Counted from the stretch's first letter, positions 46,385 through 54,864 are shown. The stretch: 64,000 nt of DNA from Streptosporangium minutum (GCF_002149035.1 NZ_NGFP01000002.1:1-64000); one strand, 5' to 3'. The notes: generated from the letters alone by a model not told the origin. Numbers and translations are program-made.

Positions 46385-46424
46385 CAGGGCGGAAGGTCCC
46401 ACGCCGGTGGGACCTTCCGCCCTG
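46385..46424. promoter_or_regulatory. 18-base perfect inverted repeat upstream of the first stress-protein gene
   Basis: CAGGGCGGAAGGTCCCAC (46385-46402) is exactly complementary to GTGGGACCTTCCGCCCTG (46407-46424) with a 4-base loop. It could be a strong terminator. However, each arm carries GGGACCTTCCGCCC, which resembles the DosR/OsdR-like boxes before other stress-protein genes here, and it lies 48 bases before the ATG, so an operator role is equally possible. Confidence 0.6.
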
Positions 46425-46471
46425 CCACGCTGTGGCCTGCGCCACCGATCCTGGGAAGGGAGGTGGAAGCG

Positions 46472-47380
46472 ATGACTGATTCCCACGGCATCGTCGTCGG
46501 CTATGACGGCTCCGACTTCTCCATGCAGGCCTTGGAGTGGGCGATGGACGAGGCCGAACTGAGGAAGCTGCCGCTGACGGTGGCCCACGCGTGGCGGTGG
46601 CCCTACGGCGAGGCCGACGAGGAGGCCAAAGGTCACCTGCGCAAGGCCGCCGAGCACGTGCTGTACCACGGGGGCGAGTGCGCCCGCTCGTGCAGCACGA
46701 TCACCGACGTCGCCGTCGATCTGCATGAGGGGGCCGCCGCCGAGCGGCTGGTGGAGCTGTCGGCCCACGCGCCGCTGATCGTGCTGGGCTCACGCGGGAT
46801 GGGCGCCCTGGCCAGGACGGTTGTGGGGTCGGTGGCCGGCTATGTGGCGGCGCACGCGCGCTGCCCGGTGATCGTCGTGCGCGGACCCGGCCCGATCCCC
46901 GTCCCGCGACACCGCGGGGCCGTGGTGATGGGCATGACCGGGCACACACCTGACGCGGCGATCGAGTTCGCCTTCGCCGAGGCCGAAATCCGGAGGCTGC
47001 CCCTGGTCGCGGTGCACGCCGGACACCTGCAGCCGATGGCGTGGAGCGCGCCGATGCCGCTGGTGCCCGACACGCGGGCCATCACGACGGCGGCCGAGGA
47101 CGACATGCTCGAACGGTTGCAGCCGTGGCAGGCCAAGCATCCCACGGTGCCGGTGCGCACCTACTTCGTCGCCGCGTCACCCAGAGAAGCACTGTTGGAC
47201 CTGTCGAAGGAGGCCGCTTTGATGGTGGTCGGCGGCGCACGCGGGCGCGGCAGGCTCGGCTCGGTGACCGCCTCGACCCTTCAGCACGCGTCCTGTGCCG
47301 TCGCGGTCGTCCCCGTCCTGAAGGAGAACCCGCCGCAGGCCGAGGCCCCGCTTTCCGCCTCCCATACCTCCGAATGCTGA
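46472..47380 (+). CDS. Universal stress protein, tandem UspA domains
   Basis: 302-residue protein with two UspA domains (about 5-140 and 152-290). Domain one begins IVVGYDGSDFSMQALEWA and ends with the ATP-binding pattern GSRGMGALARTVVGS (G-x2-G-x9-GS). Domain two begins AVVMGMTGHTPDAAIEFAF, where the usual VGVDGS is altered, and its ATP motif is also degenerate. Tandem Usp proteins of this size are DosR-regulon markers in actinomycetes. ATG at 46472 after GGGAGGTGGAAG. First member of the stress island. Confidence 0.93.
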   Translation: MTDSHGIVVGYDGSDFSMQALEWAMDEAELRKLPLTVAHAWRWPYGEADEEAKGHLRKAAEHVLYHGGECARSCSTITDVAVDLHEGAAAERLVELSAHAPLIVLGSRGMGALARTVVGSVAGYVAAHARCPVIVVRGPGPIPVPRHRGAVVMGMTGHTPDAAIEFAFAEAEIRRLPLVAVHAGHLQPMAWSAPMPLVPDTRAITTAAEDDMLERLQPWQAKHPTVPVRTYFVAASPREALLDLSKEAALMVVGGARGRGRLGSVTASTLQHASCAVAVVPVLKENPPQAEAPLSASHTSEC

Positions 47381-47420
47381 TCAGAGCATCGTCACCGATG
47401 CGGAAGACAAGGAACAGATC

Positions 47421-48089
47421 ATGGTGACGCAGGTGAAAGACGTCATGGGTGTGGTGGCCATCGCGGTTCACCGGCAAGCGACGTGCACCGAGCTGATGGC
47501 GACCATGCGCCGCTTCAAGGTGAACGCCGTCGCCGTGATCGACACCGACGGGCGCCCGGTCGGGATGGTGTCGGAAGACGACCTGCTGTCGAAGGAGGCG
47601 GGTGCCTCTTGCGGCGAGCCTCTTTTCGAGGGGCGCCGGCGGCTCCAGGAGGCCGAGAGAACCGCCGGGCCGACCGCCCAGGAGATCATGACCAGTCCGG
47701 CGTTGACGGTCGGCGCGGAAACCCCTATCCGGGAGGCGGCCCGGCTGATGAGCGATCATCGGATCAAGCAGTTACCGGTGGTCGACCCCACCAGTGGGAA
47801 GATCACCGGTACCGTGCACCAGGTCGACCTGCTGAAGGTCTTCAGCCGGTGGGCACCCGACATCCTGGCGGACGTGGCCGCGGCCATCGCACGCCTGCGC
47901 CTGGACATGCGGACGCTGGCGATCACGGTGGACGACGGCGTGGTGCGCATCGAGGGCAGGCTGGCCCGACGCTCGCAGATCGCCCAGCTCACCGAAGCCG
48001 GCCGCCGGATCAAAGGAGTGGTGGACCTACAGGTCGAGGCCACCTACGGTCAAGACGATCATGCGGAGACCCGGGTCCTCCATGCCTGA
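47421..48089 (+). CDS. CBS-pair protein with C-terminal BON domain
   Basis: 222-residue protein. Two CBS motifs (MGVVAIAVHRQATCTELMATM to GMVSEDDLL, and MTSPALTVGAETPIREAARLM to GTVHQVDLLKVF) form a nucleotide-sensing pair, followed by a BON domain (LDMRTLAITVDDGVVRIEG, GVVDLQVEATY) that may bind membranes or proteins. It follows the first Usp gene by 40 bases and is probably co-transcribed. A paralogue of the same layout is at 59785-60444. The partner regulated by the CBS pair is not evident. Confidence 0.93.
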   Translation: MVTQVKDVMGVVAIAVHRQATCTELMATMRRFKVNAVAVIDTDGRPVGMVSEDDLLSKEAGASCGEPLFEGRRRLQEAERTAGPTAQEIMTSPALTVGAETPIREAARLMSDHRIKQLPVVDPTSGKITGTVHQVDLLKVFSRWAPDILADVAAAIARLRLDMRTLAITVDDGVVRIEGRLARRSQIAQLTEAGRRIKGVVDLQVEATYGQDDHAETRVLHA

Positions 48090-48348
48090 GAAGTCTCGGC
48101 CACGGTGGTCGATGTCCGATGCGGGTGCGGCGTTCTCGGGGACATCCGCGATGGCGGTCTGAGGGCCTCCCGGTCCGGCGCAAGCCGTACTCCGAGCCGG
48201 ATCCGAGATCGCATGTCCGGATCGGGCGTGCGCGGTGGCCGCGATCTCCACCGGCTCCACCGGCCGTTACGGTGGAGGCGAAGGAACGGTCATGAGTCGT
48301 TCTTCGGGGCGGCTCCTCGGGAGGCGCCGCCAGGGGGAGGACGCGACG

Positions 48349-48816
48349 ATGCACGCGAAGGACACGACGTCGTTCACAGGTGGAGGTCAGGCCGAGGTCC
48401 TGGACCGCGACACCTGCATGGCGTTGCTGCGGACCGTCAAAGTCGGCAGGGTCGCATGGTCGGCCCCGAGCGGTGAAGTGATGGTGTTGCCGGTCAACTT
48501 CGTGGTGGACCGCGACGGTGTCGTGTTCACGTCCTCACAGGGCGGCAAACTTGACGCTGTGCACCGGGGCGGCCCCCTGTCGTTCGAGGCCGACGACATG
48601 GAACCCGCGCTACGCGTGGGCTGGAGCGTGCTGCTGGTCGGCGTCGGCGAAATCGTCACCGACCCCGACCAGGTGCGACGCCTGAAGGAACTGCCCGCCC
48701 CCTGGGTGGCGGCGGCCGAGCCGGTGTTCGTCCGCCTGACGGCTCGGCAGGTGACCGGCAGGCGTCTGCCGCTGCAGCCGGGGGGAGTCGCCGTCGAACG
48801 GGTCGGCGGCGCCTGA
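48349..48816 (+). CDS. Pyridoxamine 5'-phosphate oxidase-like flavin-binding protein
   Basis: 155-residue split-barrel protein of the PNPOx-like family. Characteristic parts are LDRDTCMALLRTVKVGRVAW, VMVLPVNFVVDRDGVVFTSS and VGWSVLLVGVGEIV. Members bind FMN or F420 and act as reductases; related proteins belong to the DosR regulon. I prefer the ATG at 48349 (GGGGAGG eight bases before); an ATG at 48292 with AAGGAAC would add 19 residues. The gene closes the left part of the stress island. Confidence 0.88.
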   Translation: MHAKDTTSFTGGGQAEVLDRDTCMALLRTVKVGRVAWSAPSGEVMVLPVNFVVDRDGVVFTSSQGGKLDAVHRGGPLSFEADDMEPALRVGWSVLLVGVGEIVTDPDQVRRLKELPAPWVAAAEPVFVRLTARQVTGRRLPLQPGGVAVERVGGA

Positions 48817-49123
48817 GCGGGTGCCCGGACCCGGCCGATCTCGGGTGCAGGGTGACGGCGGCGCGCTCGGCGAGTCCGTAGGCGACCCGGACGGCGGAGC
48901 TGCCGGCGCCGCGCCTTGAACAATGCCGCCACCTGGCTCCGGCCTCGGCGGCGCCGCGGGTTTCGTGGAGGGCGGAGGCGCGGCAGACGGTCATCGGGTG
49001 CCTCCATCCCGGTCCGGACGAGTCGCCGAGGTGGATGGAGCCGGACCGGTAGGGACGCGCGTCACAAGTTAGGCACTCCTCTAATTTGACATACCTCTAA
49101 TCAGCGGGGCAAGCTACTGACTA
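48817..49123. other. Gene-less stretch before the ArsR-controlled operon
   Basis: No frame on either strand is supportable up to about 49050. The right end turns AT-rich and carries two copies of CCTCTAAT (49077-49084 and 49094-49101) and a TTGACA box at 49086, the likely promoter of the operon that follows. Confidence 0.5.
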
Positions 49124-49142
49124 CTTCGACAAACTTCTAAAC
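49124..49142 (+). promoter_or_regulatory. Candidate ArsR operator of the flavoprotein operon
   Basis: CTTCGACAAACTTCTAAAC shares 13 of 19 bases with the minus-strand sequence at 52284-52302, just upstream of the arsR-type gene at the other end of the cluster. It lies 12 bases before the first start codon. A shared site at both promoters is what autoregulation by the ArsR protein predicts. Confidence 0.55.
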
Positions 49143-49154
49143 AGGAGGTGTGCG

Positions 49155-49292
49155 GTGCGCGCTCTGTTCCGCCGATCCCGCCGGGTCCGGCACGTCTCGT
49201 TCAACGAGGCCACCGGCGAGGTCTGCGACGCCGCCTGCCGGGCGGACGCCGCTGCCGACCGCGCCCGCACCACCTTCCTGCTGTTCCGCTGA
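49155..49292 (+). CDS. Small Arg-rich protein with two cysteines
   Basis: 45-residue protein from a GTG with AGGAGGTG nearby upstream. It reads RHVSFNEATGEVCDAACRAD in its middle, giving a CxxxC pair. No family name can be given, but its firm ribosome site and its place as first gene in an ArsR-controlled operon support it as real. Cysteines could bind metalloid or metal; this is inference. The flavoprotein starts 25 bases downstream. Confidence 0.6.
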   Translation: MRALFRRSRRVRHVSFNEATGEVCDAACRADAAADRARTTFLLFR

Positions 49293-49317
49293 CCCCCGAG
49301 GCCCAGGAGAGACAACC

Positions 49318-50715
49318 ATGAGTGACAGCTGCTGCGGCACCGCCACCTCCCTTGAACTCGAGCAGACCCTGACCGCGGGCGACGCCGGCGCTCTGCCCGT
49401 CGTCGTGATCGGCGCCGGTCCGATCGGCCTGGCCGCCGCCGCGCACCTCGCCGAGCGCGGCCAGGACTTCCTGGTCCTGGAGGCCGGTGAGCAGGTGGCC
49501 TCCTCGGTCGCCCAGTGGGGCCACGTCCGGGTGTTCAGCCCGTGGAAGTACGACATCGACGCCGCCGCCCGGCGCCTGCTGCAGGCCGACGGCTGGACCG
49601 AGCCGGACCCCGAGTGGCTGCCCACCGGCGCCGAGCTGATCGGCGACTACCTGGCCCCGCTGGCCGAGCTGTTCGGCACGCGGGTACGGCTGGGCGCCCG
49701 GGTGAGCGCGATCAGCCGCCTCGGCTACGACCGGGTGCGGACCGGCGGCCGCGAAGACGCCCCGTTCCTGATCCGCCTCGCCGGCGGCGAGGAGCTCCAG
49801 GCTCGCGCGATCATCGACGCCTCCGGCACCTATGCCAGCCCGAACGTCCTGGGCGCCTGCGGCCTGCCCGCCTACGGCGAGGCGGAGGCGGGCGAGCTGA
49901 TCGACCACGCCCTGCCCGACACGCTCGGCGCCGACCGCGAAGCCTACGAGGGCAAGCACACCCTCGTCGTCGGCGCGGGCCACTCGGCCGCCACCACCCT
50001 GCTGGCCCTGGCCGAGCTGGCCGACACCCCGATCACCTGGGCGATCCGCGCCGGCAACGCCACCCGCACCTACGGAGGCGGCGCAGCCGACGCTCTGCCC
50101 GCCCGCGGCGCACTCGGCACCCGCCTGCGCGCGCACGTCGACTCCGGTCGCATCCAGTTGCTGACCGGCTTCTTCGCCTATTCCGTCACCACGGACGGCG
50201 GCCAGGCCACCGTGATCAGCCGTGACCCGTCCGGAGCCGAGCAGTCCGTCACCGTGGATCGCATCGTGGTCGCGACCGGCTACCGCCCCGACCACTCCAT
50301 CGCCTCCGAGCTGCGCCTGGACCTGGATGCGATCCTCGGCTCCACCCGCGCCCTCGCCCCGCTGATCGACCCCAACCAGCACTCCTGCGGCACCGTCCCC
50401 GCCCATGGCGTCGACGAGCTCGCCCACCCCGAGCCCGGCTACTACGCGGTCGGCGTCAAGAGCTACGGCCGCGCCCCGACCTTCCTGATGGCCACCGGCT
50501 ACGAGCAGGTCCGCTCCGTCGTCGCCGCCCTGGCCGGTGACTGGGAGGCTGCCCGCGACGTGCGGCTCGACCTGCCCGAGACCGGCGTGTGCTCCTCCAA
50601 CCTGGCCGAGGCCCAGGAGGCGCGCGTGGGCCTGGCCACCGGCATCAGCGGCGGCCTGCTCGCCACACCGTTGCCCCTGGTGACTGCCGACGCCGGTGGC
50701 GGTTGCTGCGGCTGA
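49318..50715 (+). CDS. FAD/NAD(P)-binding flavoprotein, probable ArsO-type metalloid-linked
   Basis: 465-residue flavin-dependent oxidoreductase. The FAD fold is VVVIGAGPIGLAAAAHLAERG near residue 30, the monooxygenase-like HVRVFSPWKYDID follows, a second nucleotide fold is HTLVVGAGHSAATTL near 220, and IVVATGYRPD is the FAD end. Its ends are unusual: MSDSCCG at the N-terminus and GGGCCG at the C-terminus. Vicinal cysteines at both ends suggest capture of a thiophilic ion such as arsenite. Similar proteins occur in actinobacterial ars operons beside an MFS exporter and ArsR, as here. The reaction is not known. Confidence 0.85.
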   Translation: MSDSCCGTATSLELEQTLTAGDAGALPVVVIGAGPIGLAAAAHLAERGQDFLVLEAGEQVASSVAQWGHVRVFSPWKYDIDAAARRLLQADGWTEPDPEWLPTGAELIGDYLAPLAELFGTRVRLGARVSAISRLGYDRVRTGGREDAPFLIRLAGGEELQARAIIDASGTYASPNVLGACGLPAYGEAEAGELIDHALPDTLGADREAYEGKHTLVVGAGHSAATTLLALAELADTPITWAIRAGNATRTYGGGAADALPARGALGTRLRAHVDSGRIQLLTGFFAYSVTTDGGQATVISRDPSGAEQSVTVDRIVVATGYRPDHSIASELRLDLDAILGSTRALAPLIDPNQHSCGTVPAHGVDELAHPEPGYYAVGVKSYGRAPTFLMATGYEQVRSVVAALAGDWEAARDVRLDLPETGVCSSNLAEAQEARVGLATGISGGLLATPLPLVTADAGGGCCG

Positions 50716-50773
50716 CCCGCACCACGTACCAGACTGTGGCTGACCCGTACCACGCACCGGAAAGGAGCCCGAG

Positions 50774-51049
50774 ATGTCTGAGGGACACCCCGCCGCGGCC
50801 CAGGGGGAGGCGCTGCGCCTCATCTGCGGTCACGGGCCGCTGGAGGCCGGGCGGCTCGGTGAGCGCCTGGTCGCCGCGAGGCGCCTCAGCACCGATCCGG
50901 ACTTCGGCCCGGTGATCACCCGCATGGCGGGAACGTTGACCTGGCGGCTGCACGCTCAAGGGTTCATCGCCCAAGCGGAGTCCGGGAACGGCTGGACGGT
51001 GACGGCGGACGGCCGTGAGCTGATCGCCTGCGCCGGGACGCGCGGGTGA
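50774..51049 (+). CDS. Small winged-helix-like protein
   Basis: 91-residue protein. The first part (EALRLICGHGPLEAGRLGERLVAARR) and the last (LHAQGFIAQAESGNGWTVTADGRELI) look like the helices and wing of a winged-helix domain. Its stop overlaps the GTG of the MFS gene, so it belongs to the operon. No family can be named. Confidence 0.65.
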   Translation: MSEGHPAAAQGEALRLICGHGPLEAGRLGERLVAARRLSTDPDFGPVITRMAGTLTWRLHAQGFIAQAESGNGWTVTADGRELIACAGTRG

Positions 51050-52284
51050 GCTCCACCGCCCCGGCCGCCGCCTCCCTGACAGGGGGCGGCGGCCAGTCGC
51101 GTTTCACGAGGGGCTGGCGGATCGTCGCCGCGCTGGCCGTCACCCAGACCATCGGCTACGGCGTGCTCTACTACGCCTTCTCCGTCTTCCTCACCCCCAT
51201 GGCCCGCGACCTGAATGCGAGCGGCGCCCAGATCGCCGCCGCGCTCACCGGCTCGATCCTGATCGCCGCGCTGTGCGCCCCGCTGGTGGGCCGCCGGCTG
51301 GACGCCCACGGCGGCCGGAACCTGATGACCGCCGGCTCGATCCTCGGAACGGGCGCCGTGCTGGCCTGGTCACGGGTGGACAGCCTGCCGCAGCTGTATG
51401 CGGTGTTCGCCGCGATCGGCATCGCGTGTTCGATGGTGCTGTACGAGAGCGCCTTCGCCGTCATCGTGAGCTGGTTCGACGGCCCCGTCCACGGGCGCGG
51501 CCGGGCAGGTGCGCTGCTCGCGCTCACCGTCGTCGCCGGGTTCGCCTCCTCGATCTTCCTTCCGCTGACCGGGCTGCTGGTGGACTCCTACGGCTGGCGC
51601 CACGCCCTGGTGGTCCTGGCCCTGACCTACGGGGTGGCGGCCATCCCGCTGCACGCGCTCATCGTGCGCCGCCCCGCCCGTGCCGACCGCCAGGGCGCCA
51701 CGACCGAAGAGCGGGCCGGGATCGTCAGAGCCGCCACCCGCCGGCGGCCGTTCTGGCTGCTGGTGATCGCCTTCACCGCCAACGGCGGGGCGGTGGCCGT
51801 GATGGCGGTCCTGCTGATCACCTACCTCATCCACCTGGGCCACTCACCCGTCCTGGCCGCCACCCTGGCCGGGCTGCTGGGCGTGCTGTCGGTGACCGGA
51901 CGCCTGCTCACCACCGGCCTGCAACGCCGTATGCCCGCCGCGCTCATCGCGGCGGCGATCTTCACCCTGCAGGGCGTCGCCGCCGCGCTGCTGCCCCTGG
52001 CCGGGCGGACGGTGCCGGGCGCCGTCGGCTGCGTGCTGGGATTCGGGATCGGATTCGGCATCGCCTCCATCACCCTGCCGCATCTGCTGGTCGAGCGGTA
52101 CGGCACGGCGGCGTATGCCTCGTTGTCGGGCCGCATCGCCGCCTTCTCCGTCGCCGACAAGGCCTTGGCCCCGCTGGGAGCGGTCGCGCTCGCGCAGGCG
52201 GCCGGATATGTGTGGGTCATGGCAGCGGTGGCCCTCGCCTGCGTGGTCGCCGCGGTCGCACTGCTGGCCTACCATCGCGTATAA
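51046..52284 (+). CDS. Major facilitator superfamily transporter
   Basis: 412-residue membrane protein with 12 predicted helices in two halves joined by an Arg-rich loop near residue 210. Typical parts are the first helix (IVAALAVTQTIGYGVLYYAF), a loop-2/3 motif RRLDAHGGRNLMTAG close to the MFS motif A, and WRHALVVLALTYGVAAIP. In ArsR-controlled operons such MFS proteins export the toxic ion or an oxidised or methylated product. GTG start, translationally coupled to the small protein before it. Substrate is inferred from context only. Confidence 0.9.
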   Translation: MSSTAPAAASLTGGGGQSRFTRGWRIVAALAVTQTIGYGVLYYAFSVFLTPMARDLNASGAQIAAALTGSILIAALCAPLVGRRLDAHGGRNLMTAGSILGTGAVLAWSRVDSLPQLYAVFAAIGIACSMVLYESAFAVIVSWFDGPVHGRGRAGALLALTVVAGFASSIFLPLTGLLVDSYGWRHALVVLALTYGVAAIPLHALIVRRPARADRQGATTEERAGIVRAATRRRPFWLLVIAFTANGGAVAVMAVLLITYLIHLGHSPVLAATLAGLLGVLSVTGRLLTTGLQRRMPAALIAAAIFTLQGVAAALLPLAGRTVPGAVGCVLGFGIGFGIASITLPHLLVERYGTAAYASLSGRIAAFSVADKALAPLGAVALAQAAGYVWVMAAVALACVVAAVALLAYHRV

Positions 52285-52302
52285 TTTAGATAGATTTCGA
52301 AG
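52280..52302. promoter_or_regulatory. Promoter and candidate operator of the arsR-type gene
   Basis: A perfect TATAAT (52280-52285) overlaps the stop codon of the MFS gene. It runs into 52284-52302, whose minus strand (CTTCGAAATCTATCTAAAT) resembles the site at 49124-49142. The arsR-type gene therefore probably has its own autoregulated promoter. Confidence 0.6.
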
Positions 52303-52316
52303 TAAGGAGCGCCGTC

Positions 52317-52664
52317 TTGACCGCCGTCACCACCTCGTGCTGCGCGCCGATCGCACGCGAGCCGCTGAGCGAGCCCGATGCGGCCGAGCTCGCGGTGCTG
52401 CTCAAGGCGGTCGCCGACCCGGTCCGGCTGCGGCTGCTGTCGATGATCGGCTCCCACGCCGGCGGTGAAGCCTGCGTGTGCGACCTGACCGCCGCCTTCG
52501 ACCTGACCGCGCCCACCATCTCCCACCACCTCAAAGTGCTGCGCACCGCCAATTTGATCGACTCCGAGCGGCGCGGCACCTGGGTGTACTACTGGATCGT
52601 CCCGACCACCGTCGCCCGCCTGGGCGCGCTGTTCACCCCGCTGGCGGAGTCCGTGAGCGTCTGA
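52317..52664 (+). CDS. ArsR-family metalloregulator
   Basis: 115-residue winged-helix repressor. DNA-binding helices are LTAAFDLTAPTISHHLKVLRTANLI, preceded by the metal-box segment GGEACVCDL whose CVC lies at the classical ArsR position. An additional CC pair is near the N-terminus (TSCCAPI). These thiols suit arsenite or a similar soft metal. It starts at TTG, eight bases after AAGGAG; no ATG or GTG is better placed. It should repress the operon from 49155 and itself. Confidence 0.93.
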   Translation: MTAVTTSCCAPIAREPLSEPDAAELAVLLKAVADPVRLRLLSMIGSHAGGEACVCDLTAAFDLTAPTISHHLKVLRTANLIDSERRGTWVYYWIVPTTVARLGALFTPLAESVSV

Positions 52665-52870
52665 GCGTGCCGGGCCGGACGTACCCGCCGAGCCGCCCCG
52701 TCAGACCTGAGGCCGCCAGTGGCGGCGATCACGGTGGACGTGGTGTCGGCCCGGCCGATGATCATAGGGGAGTGGCCGGGATCAGTCATGACCGCTGAAT
52801 CCGTGTCCGTCCGCAACCACATCCAGGGCGCCTGGATCGCCTGACACACCGACGTCTGAGGAGCCCCGTC

Positions 52871-53749
52871 ATGAACAGATCCGTAATCGCCGGCACCGAC
52901 GGCTCTCCCGCCGCGTCGGATGCGGTGCTGTGGGCCGCGCGTGAGGCCGTACTGCGTGCCAGGCCCCTGAGGATCGTTCACGTTCGCGAGCAGTGGGCCG
53001 GCGACGTCCCCGTCCACACGATGAAGAACTACCGGGATCCAGAGGCGAAGCACTGCGGGGCGATGCTCGCGGACGCGGCTGAGGCTGCGCGGGCGAGTGC
53101 GCCTGGACTGGAGGTCACCACCGCACTCGTTGACGGAGACCTCGTCCAAAGGCTCCTGGAGGAGTCCGAAGCTGCCGATCAGCTCGTGATCGGCAGCCGG
53201 GGCCAGGGCGGGTTCGCCGGGCTGCTGCTGGGCTCGGTCGGCATGGGCGTCGCAGGCCACGCCGGCTGTCCCGTCGTCGTCGTCCGAGGCGACTCCGCGA
53301 CACGCCACGGCCGGATCGTGGTCGGGGTCGACGGATCGGAGGGGGCGGAGGCCGCGCTCGCTCATGCCTTCGCCGAGGCCGAGATCCGAGGTGCCGTCCT
53401 GCACGCCGTCCATGCCTGGCAGCCCCCTGGCCTGTCCACGCCGGCCGTCGAGAGCGGATCGATGGGGGAGGGGATCGGCGCTGAAAGAAGTGCGTTCCTC
53501 CGGCGGGTGCTGGCTCCATGGCGGGAGCGGTTCCCCCGTGCCACGGTGACCGAGTCGGTCGTCTGCGGTCACCCGGCCGGAGCCCTCCGCGACGCCTCCA
53601 CCGAGGCCGACATGGTCGTCGTCGGCTCCCGCGGCCACGGCCTGATCGCCTCCGCCGTCTTCGGCTCGGTCAGCCACGGCGTCCTTCACCACGCCCACTG
53701 TCCCGTCGCCGTCGTCCGTCCGAAGGGGCCGGCTCCGGAGCCGGCGTAG
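52871..53749 (+). CDS. Universal stress protein, tandem UspA domains
   Basis: 292-residue two-domain Usp. Domain one starts VIAGTDGSPAASDAVLWAA and has the ATP motif GSRGQGGFAGLLLGS. Domain two starts IVVGVDGSEGAEAALAHAF and has GSRGHGLIASAVFGS. Both motifs fit G-x2-G-x9-GS, so both domains may bind ATP. ATG at 52871 after GAGGAGC. It begins the right part of the stress island. No DosR-like block was recognised in its upstream 200 bases. Confidence 0.94.
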   Translation: MNRSVIAGTDGSPAASDAVLWAAREAVLRARPLRIVHVREQWAGDVPVHTMKNYRDPEAKHCGAMLADAAEAARASAPGLEVTTALVDGDLVQRLLEESEAADQLVIGSRGQGGFAGLLLGSVGMGVAGHAGCPVVVVRGDSATRHGRIVVGVDGSEGAEAALAHAFAEAEIRGAVLHAVHAWQPPGLSTPAVESGSMGEGIGAERSAFLRRVLAPWRERFPRATVTESVVCGHPAGALRDASTEADMVVVGSRGHGLIASAVFGSVSHGVLHHAHCPVAVVRPKGPAPEPA

Positions 53750-53804
53750 TCCCCCGGACGGGGCAGGCGCCCGGACTCGGTCGGCGGGAGAAGACGGTGC
53801 GGTG

Positions 53805-53882
53805 GCGCGCCTGATCGGCTGCGGCGCCGGAGAATCCTCAGCCGCGCGCCTGATCGGCTGCGGCGTCGGAGAATCCTCAGCC
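53805..53882. repeat. 39-base tandem duplication
   Basis: Two adjacent 39-base units (53805-53843 and 53844-53882) differ at one base. The unit contains GCCTGATCGGCTGCGGCG and GGAGAATCCTCAGCC. They lie between two stress-protein genes, outside coding sequence. One unit length is 13 codons, and the frame through it is open, but no gene is supported. Confidence 0.85.
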
Positions 53883-53908
53883 ACACGTCCGGACTCCCCG
53901 GCGGGGGA

Positions 53909-53949
53909 AAGGGCGAAGGTCCTGTTCATGCCGGGACGATCGCCCCTGG
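53909..53949 (+). promoter_or_regulatory. DosR/OsdR-like double box upstream of a stress-protein gene
   Basis: Box one, AAGGGCGAAGGTCCTG, reads CAGGACCTTCGCCCTT on the other strand. Box two is CCGGGACGATCGCCCCTGG, a near-palindrome around CGATCG. Both recall GGGAC-N4-GTCCC sites of DevR-type regulators. The same pair in the same order precedes the gene at 57584. Box two ends 57 bases before the ATG. Confidence 0.6.
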
Positions 53950-54006
53950 GGAAAACGCCGGCGCCGCAGTCGGATGGAAGCGCAGCAGAAGCGAGAGGAG
54001 CATGTC

Positions 54007-54858
54007 ATGAGCGAATCGATCACCGCTGCGACGGACGGCTCGCCCGCCGCCCTGGCGGCCGTGAAATGGGCGGCTGATGACGCCGCCCGCAGAGGGTTGC
54101 CGTTGAGGATCGTCCACGTTGTGGACCGCTGGCCGTATGGCGTCGCCGCGTTCCCTCCGCCCGACTGGGCCGAGCTCGCGGCGCGCGCCGGCGAGCAGGT
54201 GCTCGCCGAAGCGATCACCGTGGCCACGAGATACCGGCCGGACGTCCGGGTGACGACCGAACTGATCGAGGGATCACCGGCCAAGGTTCTGCGGGAGCAG
54301 GCCGGCACGGCCACCGAGCTCGTGATCGGCAGCCGCGGCCTGGGCGGCTTCGTCGGCGCCCTGCTGGGCTCAATGGTCCTCCACGTGGCCGGTCATGTGC
54401 CCGGCACCGTCGTGGTCGTCAGGGCGGACGCGGGCCAGCCGCACGGTGAGATCGTCGTGGGTGTCGACGGCTCCGCCGAATGCGAGCCCGCGCTGGCCTA
54501 CGCCTTCGAGCAGGCCAGGCTGCGCGGCTGCGCCCTGCGCGCCGTCAACGCCTGGCAGCGGCCGGTGTACGGCCTCATACCGGAGATCCCGTCCGACATA
54601 GAAGAAGTTCACCGTTTCCACCAGCGTATGGTGCGGGACAAGCTCGGCACCTGGCGGGAGAAGTTTCCCGAGGTGGAAGTGGTGGAGGACGTTCAGGACG
54701 CGCATCCGGTCAAGGCCCTGACCGACGCCTCGGCCAGGGCCGGCCTGGTCGTCGTGGGCTCGCGGGGGGTGGGCGCGGTCGGCTCGGTGCTGCTGGGCTC
54801 CGTCAGCCGCGGCGTGCTGCACCACGCCTACAGCCCGGTGGCGGTGGTCCACTCGTGA
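54007..54858 (+). CDS. Universal stress protein, tandem UspA domains
   Basis: 283-residue two-domain Usp: ITAATDGSPAALAAVKWAAD with ATP motif GSRGLGGFVGALLGS, then IVVGVDGSAECEPALAYAF with GSRGVGAVGSVLLGS. The interdomain region is closest to the paralogue at 58700-59599; an 80-base stretch is nearly identical at DNA level. ATG at 54007 follows GAGAGGAG by eight bases. A DosR/OsdR-like double box lies directly upstream, suggesting induction by low oxygen or stasis. Confidence 0.94.
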   Translation: MSESITAATDGSPAALAAVKWAADDAARRGLPLRIVHVVDRWPYGVAAFPPPDWAELAARAGEQVLAEAITVATRYRPDVRVTTELIEGSPAKVLREQAGTATELVIGSRGLGGFVGALLGSMVLHVAGHVPGTVVVVRADAGQPHGEIVVGVDGSAECEPALAYAFEQARLRGCALRAVNAWQRPVYGLIPEIPSDIEEVHRFHQRMVRDKLGTWREKFPEVEVVEDVQDAHPVKALTDASARAGLVVVGSRGVGAVGSVLLGSVSRGVLHHAYSPVAVVHS

Positions 54859-54864
54859 CCACCG

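Noticed and set aside
52789-52845. Short frame MTAESVSVRNHIQGAWIA resembling the start of an aldehyde dehydrogenase
   Set aside because: Only 18 codons and no ribosome site; the likeness to the xxIxGxW start is too short to claim a remnant.
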